Assembly: GCF_046546475.1 (NCBI RefSeq)
Contig: NZ_JBKGXS010000004.1
Coordinates: 298,148-362,147 of the forward strand
Reading direction: 5' to 3'
DNA: 64,000 nt
Source: Pseudonocardia phyllosphaerae
GTDB taxonomy: Bacteria; Actinomycetota; Actinomycetes; Mycobacteriales; Pseudonocardiaceae
Shown in pieces: positions 15,430 through 24,222 of this stretch (the first letter of the stretch is position 1; each line of letters starts with the position of its first letter). The position numbers and the translations under genes were made by a program. The notes beneath the pieces are model-generated. The model did not search any database, was not told where the DNA came from, and saw only the letters and a program-made list of their open reading frames with translations.

Positions 15430-18400
15430 TTGACCGCAGGCCCGCCCCCGACGCCGCGGTCCCGTCGCGGACCCACCGAGTCCGGTTCGTACCGCGCTGA
15501 CCGGTACGAGCCCGCCGGGTACGACTCCCCCGGCCACGGCGGCGTCGACACCGAGGAGCGCCCGTCCGGGCGGCACGGCCGCGACGGTGCCGCCGGCGAC
15601 GACTCCGGTCGCCCGCCCCGGCACGGTTCCCCCGACGGCCACCCCTCCGGCCCGCTTCCCGGCGGCCCCGTGCCCGCGAACGACGCCACCGGCGGTGCGC
15701 GGTACGTCGACCGGCCGAGCGGTGCGAACGGTGCTGTACCGCAGGGTCACCGGCCGGCCGGTGCGCCGCAGGCAGCAGCCGCGCAGAACGGTGGCCCCCA
15801 GGGCACCGGCCGGGTCGGTATGCGGGTACGCGGCGGCACGGTTCCGCGCGAGCCCGGCACCGATGCCGCTCCCGCCGGGCCCCCGGCAGCCCCACGGTCC
15901 AACGGCGGGTCCAACGGCGCCGGTCTCACCGGCCCCGGCTCCCCCGGTGCCACATCGACCGGCTCGGCACCGAATCGCACGGCTGCTCCGCGGCCGAACG
16001 ACGCCGGGCCGAACAGCCCTGCTCCGAACGGCCCTGCTCCGGCCGGAGCACAGCAGCCCCCGCGTGGGCCGGTCCCGCCGCCGCAGGCGTCCGGCAACCA
16101 CCACTCGGGTGGCGCTGCGCGTCCCGCCGGGCCGCAGGCTCCGTCCGGGCGGCACGCGTCGCCGGGCGCTCCGGCTCCCGCGGGTCCGCGCCCGGACGCC
16201 CCCGTCGGCCGAGTTCCGCGGAACGGCGCCCCCGGTGCGGCGCCCGGCGTTCCGCGGAACGGTGCCCCCGGCCCCGGTGTTCCGCGGAACGGCGCTCCGG
16301 GCGGCCCGGACGGTGGCCTGCGCGGCTCCGGTGTGACCGGCGGGCAGCCGCGTCCGGCCGGCCCGAACGGCGCCGCTTCGAACGGCACCGCACCGAACAG
16401 CACCGCACCCGGCCACGCGCCCGGCACGGGCGCCACCCGTGTCGCCGGTGCGGTGGGTGCCGCCGGAGCCGCAGCTGCCGGAGCGGCCTCGCTCACCCAG
16501 CACCCCACCGACCGGCCGTCCGCGCCCGCCCCGCGGACGGTGTCCGCGCCCGCAGGCACCGGTGGCCGTCGTCGCAAGCCGGACTTCGACGCGGCGCCCG
16601 GCGGCGCGCCCACCCGGATCGGCCCGCCGCTCCCGCCCGAGGCACCGGCCCCTGCGACACCGGAGAACCCGGCGACACCGGAGGACCCGGCGACACCGGA
16701 GGACCCGGCGGCCACGGCCGTCGGCGCCCGTGTCGAGGACGGCCACGAGCCCGGCGGGCAGCCGCACGGCCGCCTCGCGCGGATCCCCGGCTACGCGAAG
16801 ATCTCCGCGCTGGCCGGGCCGGGCGTCGACAAGGCCCGGCGCCGCCTCGGCATCCTCGACGCCGACGAGCGCGCCGCACTGTCCCCGGCGGAGCGGAAGA
16901 CCTACCGGCGCAAGCTGATCGGCAAGTCCGTCCTCGGCGGTGCCGCGGCACTGGTGCTGCTGCCCATCCTGTTCTTCGCGATCGGCTGGGCGGTGTTCTC
17001 CGTCCCGACACCGGAGGACGCGGTCAACAACCAGATCGCCACGGTCTCCTTCGCCAACGGCGACCAGCTCGCCCGCCTCGTCCCCGAGCAGGGCAACCGG
17101 ATCAAGGTCCCGATGGACCAGATCCCGCCGCACGTGCGCGAGGCGGTGCTCTCGGCGGAGGACCGGTCGTTCTACTCGAACCCCGGCTTCGACTTCACCG
17201 GCATCGTGCGCGCGGCGTTCAGCCAGATCACCGGCGGTGTCGGCGGCGGCTCGACGATCACCCAGCAGTACGTCAAGAACACCCTGGTCGGCAACGACCC
17301 GACGTACTGGCGCAAGTTCAAGGAACTGATCGTCTCGCTGAAGGTCTCGCAGGAGAAGACCAAGGACGAGATCCTCAACGACTACCTCAACGCGATCTAC
17401 TTCGGCCGTGGCGCCTACGGCATCGAGTCGGCAAGCCTCGCCTACTTCGGCAAGCCGGCCCAGCAGCTGACGCCCGCCGAGGGTGCGCTGCTCGCCGGGG
17501 TGATCCAGTCGCCGTCGAAGTGGGACCCGGCCAACGACCCGGCCAAGGCCGAGCAGCGCTGGAACTTCGTCATGGACGGCATGGTCGCGCAGAACTGGCT
17601 GCCGAAGGCCGAGCGGGACGCCGCCCGGTTCCCGCAGACGGTGCCGCAGGAGAACACCTCGCGCTCGTCGTCGCTGACCGACGAGCGCGGCCACGTCCTC
17701 AACGCCGTGAAGTCCGAGCTCGGCTCGCTGGGCATCTCCGACCAGGCGTTCTCCCAGGGCGGCCTGCAGGTGACGACGACGATCGACCCGGGCCGCCAGC
17801 AGCAGCTCGTCGACGCCGTGCACACCGAGATGAAGGACCAGCCCGAGGTGCTGCGTTCCGGCGCGGTCGCCATCGACCCGCGCAACGGCAACGTCGTCGG
17901 CTACTTCGGCGGCGACAACGGCGCCGGCCTGGACTACGCCCAGGTGCACAAGCAGCCGGGGTCGACGTTCAAGCCGTTCGCGGTGCTGGCCGGTCTGCTG
18001 CAGAATCCGCCGATCGGGCTGGGCACCGTCTACGACGGCGCCGAGCAGCCCGGGCTGCGCAACGCCGAGGGCGCGAACTGCCCGCAGTGCGACGTCAAGC
18101 AGGCGCTGACGATCTCCAACAACGTCGTGTTCAACAAGATCGCCGCGGAGGTCGGGCCGCAGAAGGTCGCCGACGCCGCGCACCTGGCCGGGATCACGGC
18201 GCCGCTGGAGAACCCGGACGCCCGGCTGCCGCTGGGCAACAAGGAGGTCACGCCGCTGCAGCTGGCCTCGGCCTACGCCACGATCGCCGACGGCGGCGTC
18301 TGGCACGCCCCGCACCTGGTGTCCAAGGTCGTCGACTCCGACGGGCGGGTGCTGTTCGAGGCCAACCCCGGCGAGGGTGAGCAGCGCTTCCCGGAGCAGG

Positions 18401-19095
18401 TGGCGCGCAACGTCACCGAGGCGATGCTCGGCGTCGTCTCGCACGACAACCTGGAGCTGCCGTCCGGACAGGAGGCCGCCGGCAAGACCGGGACGGTCCA
18501 GTCCCGCTTCGAGGGGCAGAACAACGACGCCTGGTTCGCCGGGTTCACCCCGGACCTGGTGACGACGGTGTGGATCGGCACCGACCGCAACGACCCGATC
18601 CAGGACAAGGCCGGTCGCCCGATCAACGGCAGCGACCTGCCCGGCGACGTGTGGCAGGAGTTCATGTCGACCGTCGTCCGCAGCGAGGGCACCACCTCGG
18701 AGTTCGACCCCTACGACCCGATCGGCAAGCGCGCCTCGGAGCAGGAGCCGAACGCGCCGACCGAGACACCGAAGCCCTCGGCGACGTCGTCGGCGCCGGC
18801 CGAGCCCCCGGAACCCGAGGAGGCCCGCGCGACGCCGTCGGCCGAGCCGGATCCGCCGGAGCCGCCCGGGCGACCGGAGCCGACCGGGCAGCCGGAGCCC
18901 CCCGCCGCGGCGAGCACCACTCCCGCGCCACGCACCCCCGCGCCGTCGGCGCAGCGGCAGCCGGCACCCGAGCAGCCCGCCTCGGCGACGCCGAAGCCGA
19001 CCGCCCAGCCGCAGGTGCGGTCCCAGGAGACCGGCCGCCCGGCCGACTCGGCGGACCGTCGCGGGAGCGACCCGGCCGAGTCTCGGGACGACTGA
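15430..19095 (+). CDS. Class A penicillin-binding protein with very long cytoplasmic N-terminus
   Basis: 1221 residues from a TTG preceded by GAGAGGAGAGG. Residues 1 to about 497 form a hydrophilic Gly/Pro/Ala/Asn-rich cytoplasmic region with VPRNGAPG repeats. One membrane helix spans about 500-522. The GT51 glycosyltransferase domain carries the catalytic glutamate E577 (SAEDRSFY) and GGSTITQQ. The transpeptidase domain carries S845TFK, S896NN and K1019TG. A Pro/Glu/Thr-rich tail follows; no PASTA domain is seen. The enzyme polymerises and cross-links peptidoglycan outside the membrane. Typical class A PBPs are 700-850 residues, so the extra length is the N-terminal extension and tail. Confidence 0.94.
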   Translation: MTAGPPPTPRSRRGPTESGSYRADRYEPAGYDSPGHGGVDTEERPSGRHGRDGAAGDDSGRPPRHGSPDGHPSGPLPGGPVPANDATGGARYVDRPSGANGAVPQGHRPAGAPQAAAAQNGGPQGTGRVGMRVRGGTVPREPGTDAAPAGPPAAPRSNGGSNGAGLTGPGSPGATSTGSAPNRTAAPRPNDAGPNSPAPNGPAPAGAQQPPRGPVPPPQASGNHHSGGAARPAGPQAPSGRHASPGAPAPAGPRPDAPVGRVPRNGAPGAAPGVPRNGAPGPGVPRNGAPGGPDGGLRGSGVTGGQPRPAGPNGAASNGTAPNSTAPGHAPGTGATRVAGAVGAAGAAAAGAASLTQHPTDRPSAPAPRTVSAPAGTGGRRRKPDFDAAPGGAPTRIGPPLPPEAPAPATPENPATPEDPATPEDPAATAVGARVEDGHEPGGQPHGRLARIPGYAKISALAGPGVDKARRRLGILDADERAALSPAERKTYRRKLIGKSVLGGAAALVLLPILFFAIGWAVFSVPTPEDAVNNQIATVSFANGDQLARLVPEQGNRIKVPMDQIPPHVREAVLSAEDRSFYSNPGFDFTGIVRAAFSQITGGVGGGSTITQQYVKNTLVGNDPTYWRKFKELIVSLKVSQEKTKDEILNDYLNAIYFGRGAYGIESASLAYFGKPAQQLTPAEGALLAGVIQSPSKWDPANDPAKAEQRWNFVMDGMVAQNWLPKAERDAARFPQTVPQENTSRSSSLTDERGHVLNAVKSELGSLGISDQAFSQGGLQVTTTIDPGRQQQLVDAVHTEMKDQPEVLRSGAVAIDPRNGNVVGYFGGDNGAGLDYAQVHKQPGSTFKPFAVLAGLLQNPPIGLGTVYDGAEQPGLRNAEGANCPQCDVKQALTISNNVVFNKIAAEVGPQKVADAAHLAGITAPLENPDARLPLGNKEVTPLQLASAYATIADGGVWHAPHLVSKVVDSDGRVLFEANPGEGEQRFPEQVARNVTEAMLGVVSHDNLELPSGQEAAGKTGTVQSRFEGQNNDAWFAGFTPDLVTTVWIGTDRNDPIQDKAGRPINGSDLPGDVWQEFMSTVVRSEGTTSEFDPYDPIGKRASEQEPNAPTETPKPSATSSAPAEPPEPEEARATPSAEPDPPEPPGRPEPTGQPEPPAAASTTPAPRTPAPSAQRQPAPEQPASATPKPTAQPQVRSQETGRPADSADRRGSDPAESRDD
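16213..16290. repeat. Palindrome GTTCCGCGGAAC repeated three times within the PBP1A coding region
   Basis: The perfect 12-base palindrome is at 16213-16224, 16249-16260 and 16279-16290 (spacings 36 and 30), each encoding VPRN of a VPRNGAPG-type repeat. A fourth copy lies outside this gene at 24828-24839. Confidence 0.75.
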
Positions 19096-19197
19096 CCGCC
19101 AGCCTGCGGGACGGTGGGAGGAGCAGCGCCCGGTGCGGCCTCACCGCCCTCGACCGCAGCAGTCGATGCGCTCACCGGGTTCCCACCTCCGTCGCCG

Positions 19198-20445
19198 TCA
19201 TCGGATGTCTTCCGCACCCTCGGGGGTAGCCGGTTCGACCACGTCCGCGACACGGTGATGCCGTTCGGTGAACCAGATCGCGACAGCGCCCGCGCCCACG
19301 GCGGCGAGGAGGGCTCCACAGGCGATCATCACCGGGTAGCCGACGACTCCGGCGGCGGCGACGAAGCCCGCGGCGGCGATCAGACCGATCAGCGCGGCGA
19401 AGCTCGACATCACCGTGAAGTCGGTTCCGGCCGCCCATGAACGGCTGAAGTCCATCGCCACGGTGTAGACGAGGGTCAGGGTCGCCGCGTACCCGAGTTG
19501 CAGCAGGACGATCGTGGTCACGGCGAGCCAGTCCGGCGAGATCCCGAGGGCCAGAGGCAGCAATGTCAGGATGACGGGGATCTGCAGGACCATGAGTGTC
19601 AGCAGCGTGCGTCGCCTGCCGAACGCGGTCACGGCGCCACCGGACAGGAATGCTCCGACGATCCCGGACGCGCCCCCGATGATGCTGACCGCGACGGCCA
19701 CGGTGCTCAGACTCCATCCGGCGTCGACCAGCAGTGGTGTCATCAATGCGTAGATGCCGGTGATCCCGGCCCAGCTCAGGGGAAGGACGACGAATCCCCA
19801 GATCATCATTCCGGGTTGCCTGAACAGGGTCACGACCGCGGCCGGGCCCGCACGGGCGATCGGCGCCGATGCGGCGGTGGGCTCGCGAAGGCGGATGATC
19901 TGGACGAACGGGATCGCTGTCGCCGCGGCAAGCACGATGATCGACCAGTGCCATCCGAAGTGGTCGTAGACGATCAGGACGAGCCCGCCGCCGATGATGT
20001 TGCCGACGTAGCCGCCGGCGATCTGGACACCGTTGCCGACCCCGCGTTCCGTCAGCGTCAGTGTCTTCACGGCCAGTGCGTCGGTGGCGATGTCCTGGGT
20101 CGCCGAGAGGAGTCCGACTGCGGCTACGACCGCCAGCAGGACTCCCAGATCGTCGACGACGTCGAGGGGCAGCGCGGCGAGCAGCGCGATGGCGATCAGC
20201 GGCTGCAGCACCAGCAGCCAGGAACGGTAGTGGCCGTGGCGCCGCCCGCCGACACAATCGAGCACCGGCGCCCAGAGGAACTTAAAGATCCACACCAGCC
20301 CGATCGACTGCATCAGTGCGATCTGCTGGAGGCTCACACCGCGCTCACGCAGGATCGCGGTGAGAGCCACGGTGAAGAACGCGACCCCCAGGTACTGGCT
20401 GATGTACAGGCCGCCGAACAGCCAGTACTTGCGGCGTGTGTCCAT
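19198..20445 (-). CDS. MFS transporter, AmpG/RhtX-like
   Basis: 415 residues, 12 predicted helices. The opening (GGLYISQYLGVAFFTVALTAILRERGVSLQQIALMQSIG) and the APVLD and SATQDIATDALAV segments resemble the PAT/AmpG and RhtX/FptX branch of the major facilitator superfamily, which takes up muropeptides or siderophores; the substrate here is unknown. ATG at 20445. It is divergent from a TetR gene, and its promoter carries an operator-like palindrome shared with the second MFS gene. Base composition is less GC-rich than the neighbours, suggesting transfer. Confidence 0.85.
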   Translation of the reverse strand: MDTRRKYWLFGGLYISQYLGVAFFTVALTAILRERGVSLQQIALMQSIGLVWIFKFLWAPVLDCVGGRRHGHYRSWLLVLQPLIAIALLAALPLDVVDDLGVLLAVVAAVGLLSATQDIATDALAVKTLTLTERGVGNGVQIAGGYVGNIIGGGLVLIVYDHFGWHWSIIVLAAATAIPFVQIIRLREPTAASAPIARAGPAAVVTLFRQPGMMIWGFVVLPLSWAGITGIYALMTPLLVDAGWSLSTVAVAVSIIGGASGIVGAFLSGGAVTAFGRRRTLLTLMVLQIPVILTLLPLALGISPDWLAVTTIVLLQLGYAATLTLVYTVAMDFSRSWAAGTDFTVMSSFAALIGLIAAAGFVAAAGVVGYPVMIACGALLAAVGAGAVAIWFTERHHRVADVVEPATPEGAEDIR

Positions 20446-20458
20446 GGGCAACCCGTTC

Positions 20459-20486
20459 GTTAGACAGTATCTAACAGAAGAGCCTA
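20459..20486 (-). promoter_or_regulatory. Probable TetR operator of the first MFS gene (GTTAGACAGTATCTAAC)
   Basis: A perfect 6-base inverted repeat GTTAGA-CAGTA-TCTAAC (20459-20475) sits 14 bases before the MFS start in the divergent MFS/tetR gap. On the MFS strand it is preceded by TAGGCTC at fixed distance. The same TAGGCTC-N14-GTCTAAC frame (28 bases, 20 identical) occurs before the other MFS gene at 22838-22865. Confidence 0.7.
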
Positions 20487-20544
20487 CCCTTACTTTGAGT
20501 TTGGGGGCACCGTGCGACCCGAGCCGCTCGGATACGATTCGGCG

Positions 20545-21255
20545 ATGGGTACGGGTCCGGCGCGACAACCGTCTCGGCAGGCCTCGCGCCTTCCTCCGAT
20601 CACCCCGGCACAGATCATCGACCGGGCCGTCGAGCTCACCCGCGACCACGGCGTCGACGGCTGGACGATCAGACAGCTCGCCGCGGCATTGCAGGCGTGG
20701 CCCCGCGTCATCGGTTACCACGTCGGTGATCGCGACGCGGTCGTGCACGGCGTGGTCGAACACGTCGTCGCGCAGATCCCGGTTCCGTCTGCGGACACAC
20801 CGTGGCCGGAGTGGTTTCGCCGCATCCTGCACGACGCCCGACCGATCCTGCGCCGTCACCGGGGCACCGCCCGGCAGATCGTGGTCCTCGGACCTGTGGT
20901 CACCTCCTTCGCCCCGGCCCTGGACGCCGGAATCGGCTCCCTGCTGCGCGCCGGGTTCGGTGATCACGCCCTGGACATCTATCGCTACCTCGCCAACATC
21001 GCGTTCATGCTGGTCGCCGCCGAGGACGAACGTGACGACTTCCCACACGCACGTGCCACGAACAATCAGTTCCTCGCCTCCTATCGCGACGACGACGCCC
21101 ACCCAGGACTCGCCGCCGCCGCCCGCATCGCCGGCGAACGCCCGCTCAACCGGGAATCGATCGAGCGCCAGGAACGGGACTTCTTCGACCAGTCGATCGA
21201 ACGGTCCATCGCCGGTGCCGAAGTGCTGCTCCGCGAGATCCTCGACCGGCGCTGA
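20545..21255 (+). CDS. TetR-family transcriptional regulator
   Basis: 236 residues from ATG 20545. An N-terminal helix-turn-helix covers about 16-65 (ITPAQIIDRAVELTRDHGVDGWTIRQLAAALQAWPRVIGYHVGDRDAVVHGVVEHV). A tetracycline-repressor-type C-terminal ligand domain follows. It lies between and convergent or divergent to two MFS transporters that share an operator-like element, so it most likely represses both and its own gene until an effector binds. An earlier GTG at 20512 is possible but adds unconserved residues. Confidence 0.9.
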   Translation: MGTGPARQPSRQASRLPPITPAQIIDRAVELTRDHGVDGWTIRQLAAALQAWPRVIGYHVGDRDAVVHGVVEHVVAQIPVPSADTPWPEWFRRILHDARPILRRHRGTARQIVVLGPVVTSFAPALDAGIGSLLRAGFGDHALDIYRYLANIAFMLVAAEDERDDFPHARATNNQFLASYRDDDAHPGLAAAARIAGERPLNRESIERQERDFFDQSIERSIAGAEVLLREILDRR

Positions 21256-21281
21256 CGTCCCGCCGCCGCCCGCGCTGCCGA

Positions 21282-22811
21282 CTACCCGCGGTTCACCCCG
21301 GTTTGTGGAATCCGCCCGGACGAGCCCGACGTGTCGTGGGCCGCGCCGCCGGTCGGCCTCAGGAAGAAGCACGCCAGCACCGCCGCCACGAGGCACGCAC
21401 CCGCGGGGAACAGGAGCGACTGGCCCATCCCAGCAGAGAAGGCCGGCCGCAGTGCCTCGGGGAGACTTCGTAGGCCGCCGGAGCCGGACGCGACGCCGGG
21501 CGGAAGGTTCGCGGTGAGCCGGTTCTGCAGAACAGTCGCAATGCAGGCGCTACCGAGAACGGCGCCGATCTGGCGCATGGTGTTGTAGATTCCCGCACCC
21601 ACACCGGCACGGTCCGGTGGCAGGTTCGCCGTTGCGGTCGCCGTCACCGGCCCCCAGATACCCGCGTTCGCGATTCCGAGCAACGCGCTGGGCAACAGAA
21701 GCCACGCCAGATCGACGTCGGCGGTCAATATCCCGGAATACCAGAACAGCGACACAGCCATGGCAACGAAACTGCCGGGCACGAGCAGACGCGCCGCGAC
21801 CCGCCGCATGACCACTCCGGCGAGCGGCGAAAGCACCCCCAGCAGAACGCCCATCGGAGCGAGCATCAGAGCCGACCGAGTCGGAGTCATACCCCGGGCG
21901 AGCTGGAAATAGTAGACCAACGGCAACGACAACGCCGTCACCGCGAGACCCATTGCCGCGATGATCACCGTGGCCAGTGAGAAGTTCCGATCGCGGAAAA
22001 GCGCTAGCGGCACCAAGGGATCGGACTTGTTGATCGCCTGCCAGGAGACGAAGATACCGAGCAGAACCAAACCCGCGACGAGCAGGGACCAGATGCCGAT
22101 CGGCCCGGTAATCGTGCCCCAGTGATACTGCTCCCCTTCCTGAAGGGTGAAGACGACCAGGAACACCCCGGCAGCACTGAGCACGCCCCCCAGGACGTCG
22201 ACCCGATACTTGTGGGTGGGCAGCGTCGGCACCAACCGCACTGCCAGCACCAGGGCGACCACGCCGATCGGGACGTTGATGAAGAACGTCCACTCCCACC
22301 CGAGCGCGTCGACGACCACTCCCCCCAGGATGGGGCCCACCAGACTGGCGACGCCGCCGGCCGCAGCCCAGATACCCATGGCCGCGCCTCGCTTCCGGGC
22401 AGGGAAGATCCGGGTGATCACAGCCATCGTCTGCGGCGTGAGCAACGCACCCCCGATGCCCTGGAACACCCGGGCAACGATCAGCATCTCGATCGACGAC
22501 GCGAATCCACACCAGGCGGACGCGCCCGTGAACACGACCAGCCCCGCGATGTAGATCCTCTTCAACCCGAACCGGTCACCGAGGCGTCCCGTCACCAGCA
22601 ATGGTACCGCGAAAGCGATCAGGTAGGCACTGGTCACCCAGATCGCCGAGTTCAGATCCGCATTCAGCTCCACCATGATCCGCGGGGTCGCGACCTGCAC
22701 GACTGTGGTGACCATCAGCACCATGAAGAAGCCGATTACCAGCGCCCACAAGGCCGGCCACGGTCGAACTGGACCAAGTGGGGCCACAGCTTCGGTGGTC
22801 GTCTCCGCCAT
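21282..22811 (-). CDS. MFS multidrug transporter, DHA2 (EmrB/QacA) family
   Basis: 509 residues, 14 predicted helices. DHA2 motifs are clear: LVTGRLGDRFGLKRIYIAGL (motif A region), a GIGGALLTPQTMAVI segment, GAAMGIWAAAGGVASLVGPILGGVVVDALGWEWTFFINVPIG (motif C region) and GIYNTMRQIGAVLGSA. Such proteins export toxic compounds by proton antiport. GGAGGG precedes the ATG at 22811. It converges with tetR (26 bases between stops) and carries a tetR-type operator. AT-richer codons than the flanking genes suggest a transferred cassette. Confidence 0.92.
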   Translation of the reverse strand: MAETTTEAVAPLGPVRPWPALWALVIGFFMVLMVTTVVQVATPRIMVELNADLNSAIWVTSAYLIAFAVPLLVTGRLGDRFGLKRIYIAGLVVFTGASAWCGFASSIEMLIVARVFQGIGGALLTPQTMAVITRIFPARKRGAAMGIWAAAGGVASLVGPILGGVVVDALGWEWTFFINVPIGVVALVLAVRLVPTLPTHKYRVDVLGGVLSAAGVFLVVFTLQEGEQYHWGTITGPIGIWSLLVAGLVLLGIFVSWQAINKSDPLVPLALFRDRNFSLATVIIAAMGLAVTALSLPLVYYFQLARGMTPTRSALMLAPMGVLLGVLSPLAGVVMRRVAARLLVPGSFVAMAVSLFWYSGILTADVDLAWLLLPSALLGIANAGIWGPVTATATANLPPDRAGVGAGIYNTMRQIGAVLGSACIATVLQNRLTANLPPGVASGSGGLRSLPEALRPAFSAGMGQSLLFPAGACLVAAVLACFFLRPTGGAAHDTSGSSGRIPQTGVNRG

Positions 22812-22837
22812 CCGAACCCTCCGCGCTAGCGCTTCTT

Positions 22838-22889
22838 GTTAGACGCTGTATAAGACCGGAGCCTATACTTGAGATCTGAGGTCGGTCAA
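22838..22889 (-). promoter_or_regulatory. Promoter and TetR operator of the DHA2 MFS gene
   Basis: On the minus strand a -35-like TTGACC (22884-22889) and -10-like TATAGG (22862-22867) are 16 bases apart. Just downstream an imperfect palindrome CTTATA-CAGCG-TCTAAC (22838-22854) has the same arm and spacer lengths as the perfect palindrome before the first MFS gene. Repressor binding there would overlap the transcription start. Confidence 0.65.
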
Positions 22890-23050
22890 GTGCACCCGGA
22901 GGGTCGGCGACGCGAATGCCGACCACCGGCCGGCAGGTCCGTGCCCGCGAGACCGACCGGTTCCGTGAGCCGACGTGGGACTCGATCCAGCCGCGTCCTC
23001 GGACGTCCGACAGCTGACCGGCGCACCGGCCGCGGGCTACCGTGGTCGCC

Positions 23051-23263
23051 GTGACCGGGCGGCAGCACTACGAGGTGGTGGCCTGGCGGGCGGACCGCAG
23101 GCTCACCCTCTACGTGCCGTGCCTCGAGGCGTCGACCACCGTCGACGACCCGCGTGGTGCCGAGGAGGCCGTGCTCGGCCTGATCGCCGACCTCACCGGC
23201 GACGACCGCGAGCGGATCACCTGTGACATCCGGCTCGGCCGCCCGTGGCGGTCCGGCATCTGA
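23051..23263 (+). CDS. Small protein of unknown function, weakly HicB-like
   Basis: 70 residues from GTG 23051 (GTG 23042 also possible). The pattern of two short strands then a helix (YEVVAWRADRRLTLYVPCL ... DPRGAEEAVLGLIADLTGDD) is reminiscent of the HicB antitoxin core, in which a Y-x-V strand and a VP-x-L strand precede an EEA helix. No HicA toxin gene is adjacent, so a toxin-antitoxin role is not supported. Codon composition looks coding. Confidence 0.45.
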   Translation: MTGRQHYEVVAWRADRRLTLYVPCLEASTTVDDPRGAEEAVLGLIADLTGDDRERITCDIRLGRPWRSGI

Positions 23264-23276
23264 CCGGCCTCGCGGA

Positions 23277-24152
23277 CTACTCCGGCTGCACCAGTTCCTC
23301 GGCGGCCGTCCGGACCACCGAGGCGGTCAGTGCGTCGAGCACCGGGGTGCGGATCCGCCAGTGCTGCCAGTACAGCGGCACGTCGAGATGGCGGCGCTCG
23401 TCGAGCAGGACGACCGAACCGTCGTGGGCCGGGCCGGGCGTGAACATCCCCCAGCCCAGGCCGGCGCGCACGGCCTCGTGGTAGCCGTCGGCGGCCGGGA
23501 CCCGATGCACCGCACCGGTACACGGGCGGCGGGTCATCTGCCGCACGAACCGGGTCTGCAGCTTGTCCTTCGGCCCGAAGTCCACCCGGGGTGCCGTCGT
23601 GAAGCCCTCGGCGGCGGAGCGCCCGGCGAACCACCGCTCGTACACCGGCCGCGCCGCGACGGGGTGGTAGCGCATCGCCCCGATCGGCACGGCCGCGCAG
23701 CCCTGCACGGACTCGGGCGCCGTGGTCACCGCGCCGACGACGCCGCCCTCCCGCAGCAGCGCCGCGGTGCTGCCCTCGTCGTCGATCTGCAGGTCCAGGC
23801 GGGCGTGATGCTCCTCGGCAACCGGCGCGACGGCGTCGAGGAACCAGGCGGTGACCGAATCGGCGTTCACCGCGATCGGCAGCGCGACGCCGGCGCCGGT
23901 GTCCCCCAGGCCGTGGGCGACCTCGGCCTCCAGCAGTGCGATCTGCCGGGACAGGCGCAGCAGCCCCGACCCGGCGTCGGTGACCGTGCACGGCCGCGCC
24001 CGGCGCACCAGCACCTGCCCGGCCTGGCGTTCCAGCGCCCGGATCCGCTGCGACACCGCCGACGGCGTCACGTGCAGCCGCGCCGCGGCCGCCTCGAACC
24101 CGCCCTCCTCCACCACGGCGCTCAGCGTCGCGAGCCGGTCCCGGTCGAACAT
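23277..24152 (-). CDS. lysG: LysR-family regulator, LysG/ArgP type
   Basis: 291 residues. An N-terminal winged helix-turn-helix covers about 3-60 (RDRLATLSAVVEEGGFEAAAARLHVTPSAVSQRIRALE) and a periplasmic-binding-like effector domain follows. The divergent neighbour is a LysE/ArgO exporter, the classic LysG-LysE or ArgP-ArgO pair in which basic amino acids induce their own export. ATG at 24152. Confidence 0.92.
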   Translation of the reverse strand: MFDRDRLATLSAVVEEGGFEAAAARLHVTPSAVSQRIRALERQAGQVLVRRARPCTVTDAGSGLLRLSRQIALLEAEVAHGLGDTGAGVALPIAVNADSVTAWFLDAVAPVAEEHHARLDLQIDDEGSTAALLREGGVVGAVTTAPESVQGCAAVPIGAMRYHPVAARPVYERWFAGRSAAEGFTTAPRVDFGPKDKLQTRFVRQMTRRPCTGAVHRVPAADGYHEAVRAGLGWGMFTPGPAHDGSVVLLDERRHLDVPLYWQHWRIRTPVLDALTASVVRTAAEELVQPE

Positions 24153-24164
24153 GAAGCCAGTCTA

Positions 24165-24181
24165 ATGTTGCTGAAGAACAT
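24165..24181. promoter_or_regulatory. Inverted repeat ATGTT-N7-AACAT between lysG and lysE
   Basis: A perfect 5-base inverted repeat with 7-base spacer lies in the 70-base divergent gap, starting 13 bases from the lysG start. It has the T-N11-A geometry expected for LysR-type regulators. Its binding role is inferred from position. Confidence 0.5.
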
Positions 24182-24222
24182 GAAGTGGTGGTCGTGATCG
24201 GCTGCTGCCTACCGTCGCCGGT

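Noticed and set aside
15055..18444. 1129-codon open frame on the minus strand opposite PBP1A
   Set aside because: Shadow of a high-GC gene; Gly/Arg/Val-rich product with no motif, and the plus-strand PBP1A has all catalytic motifs.
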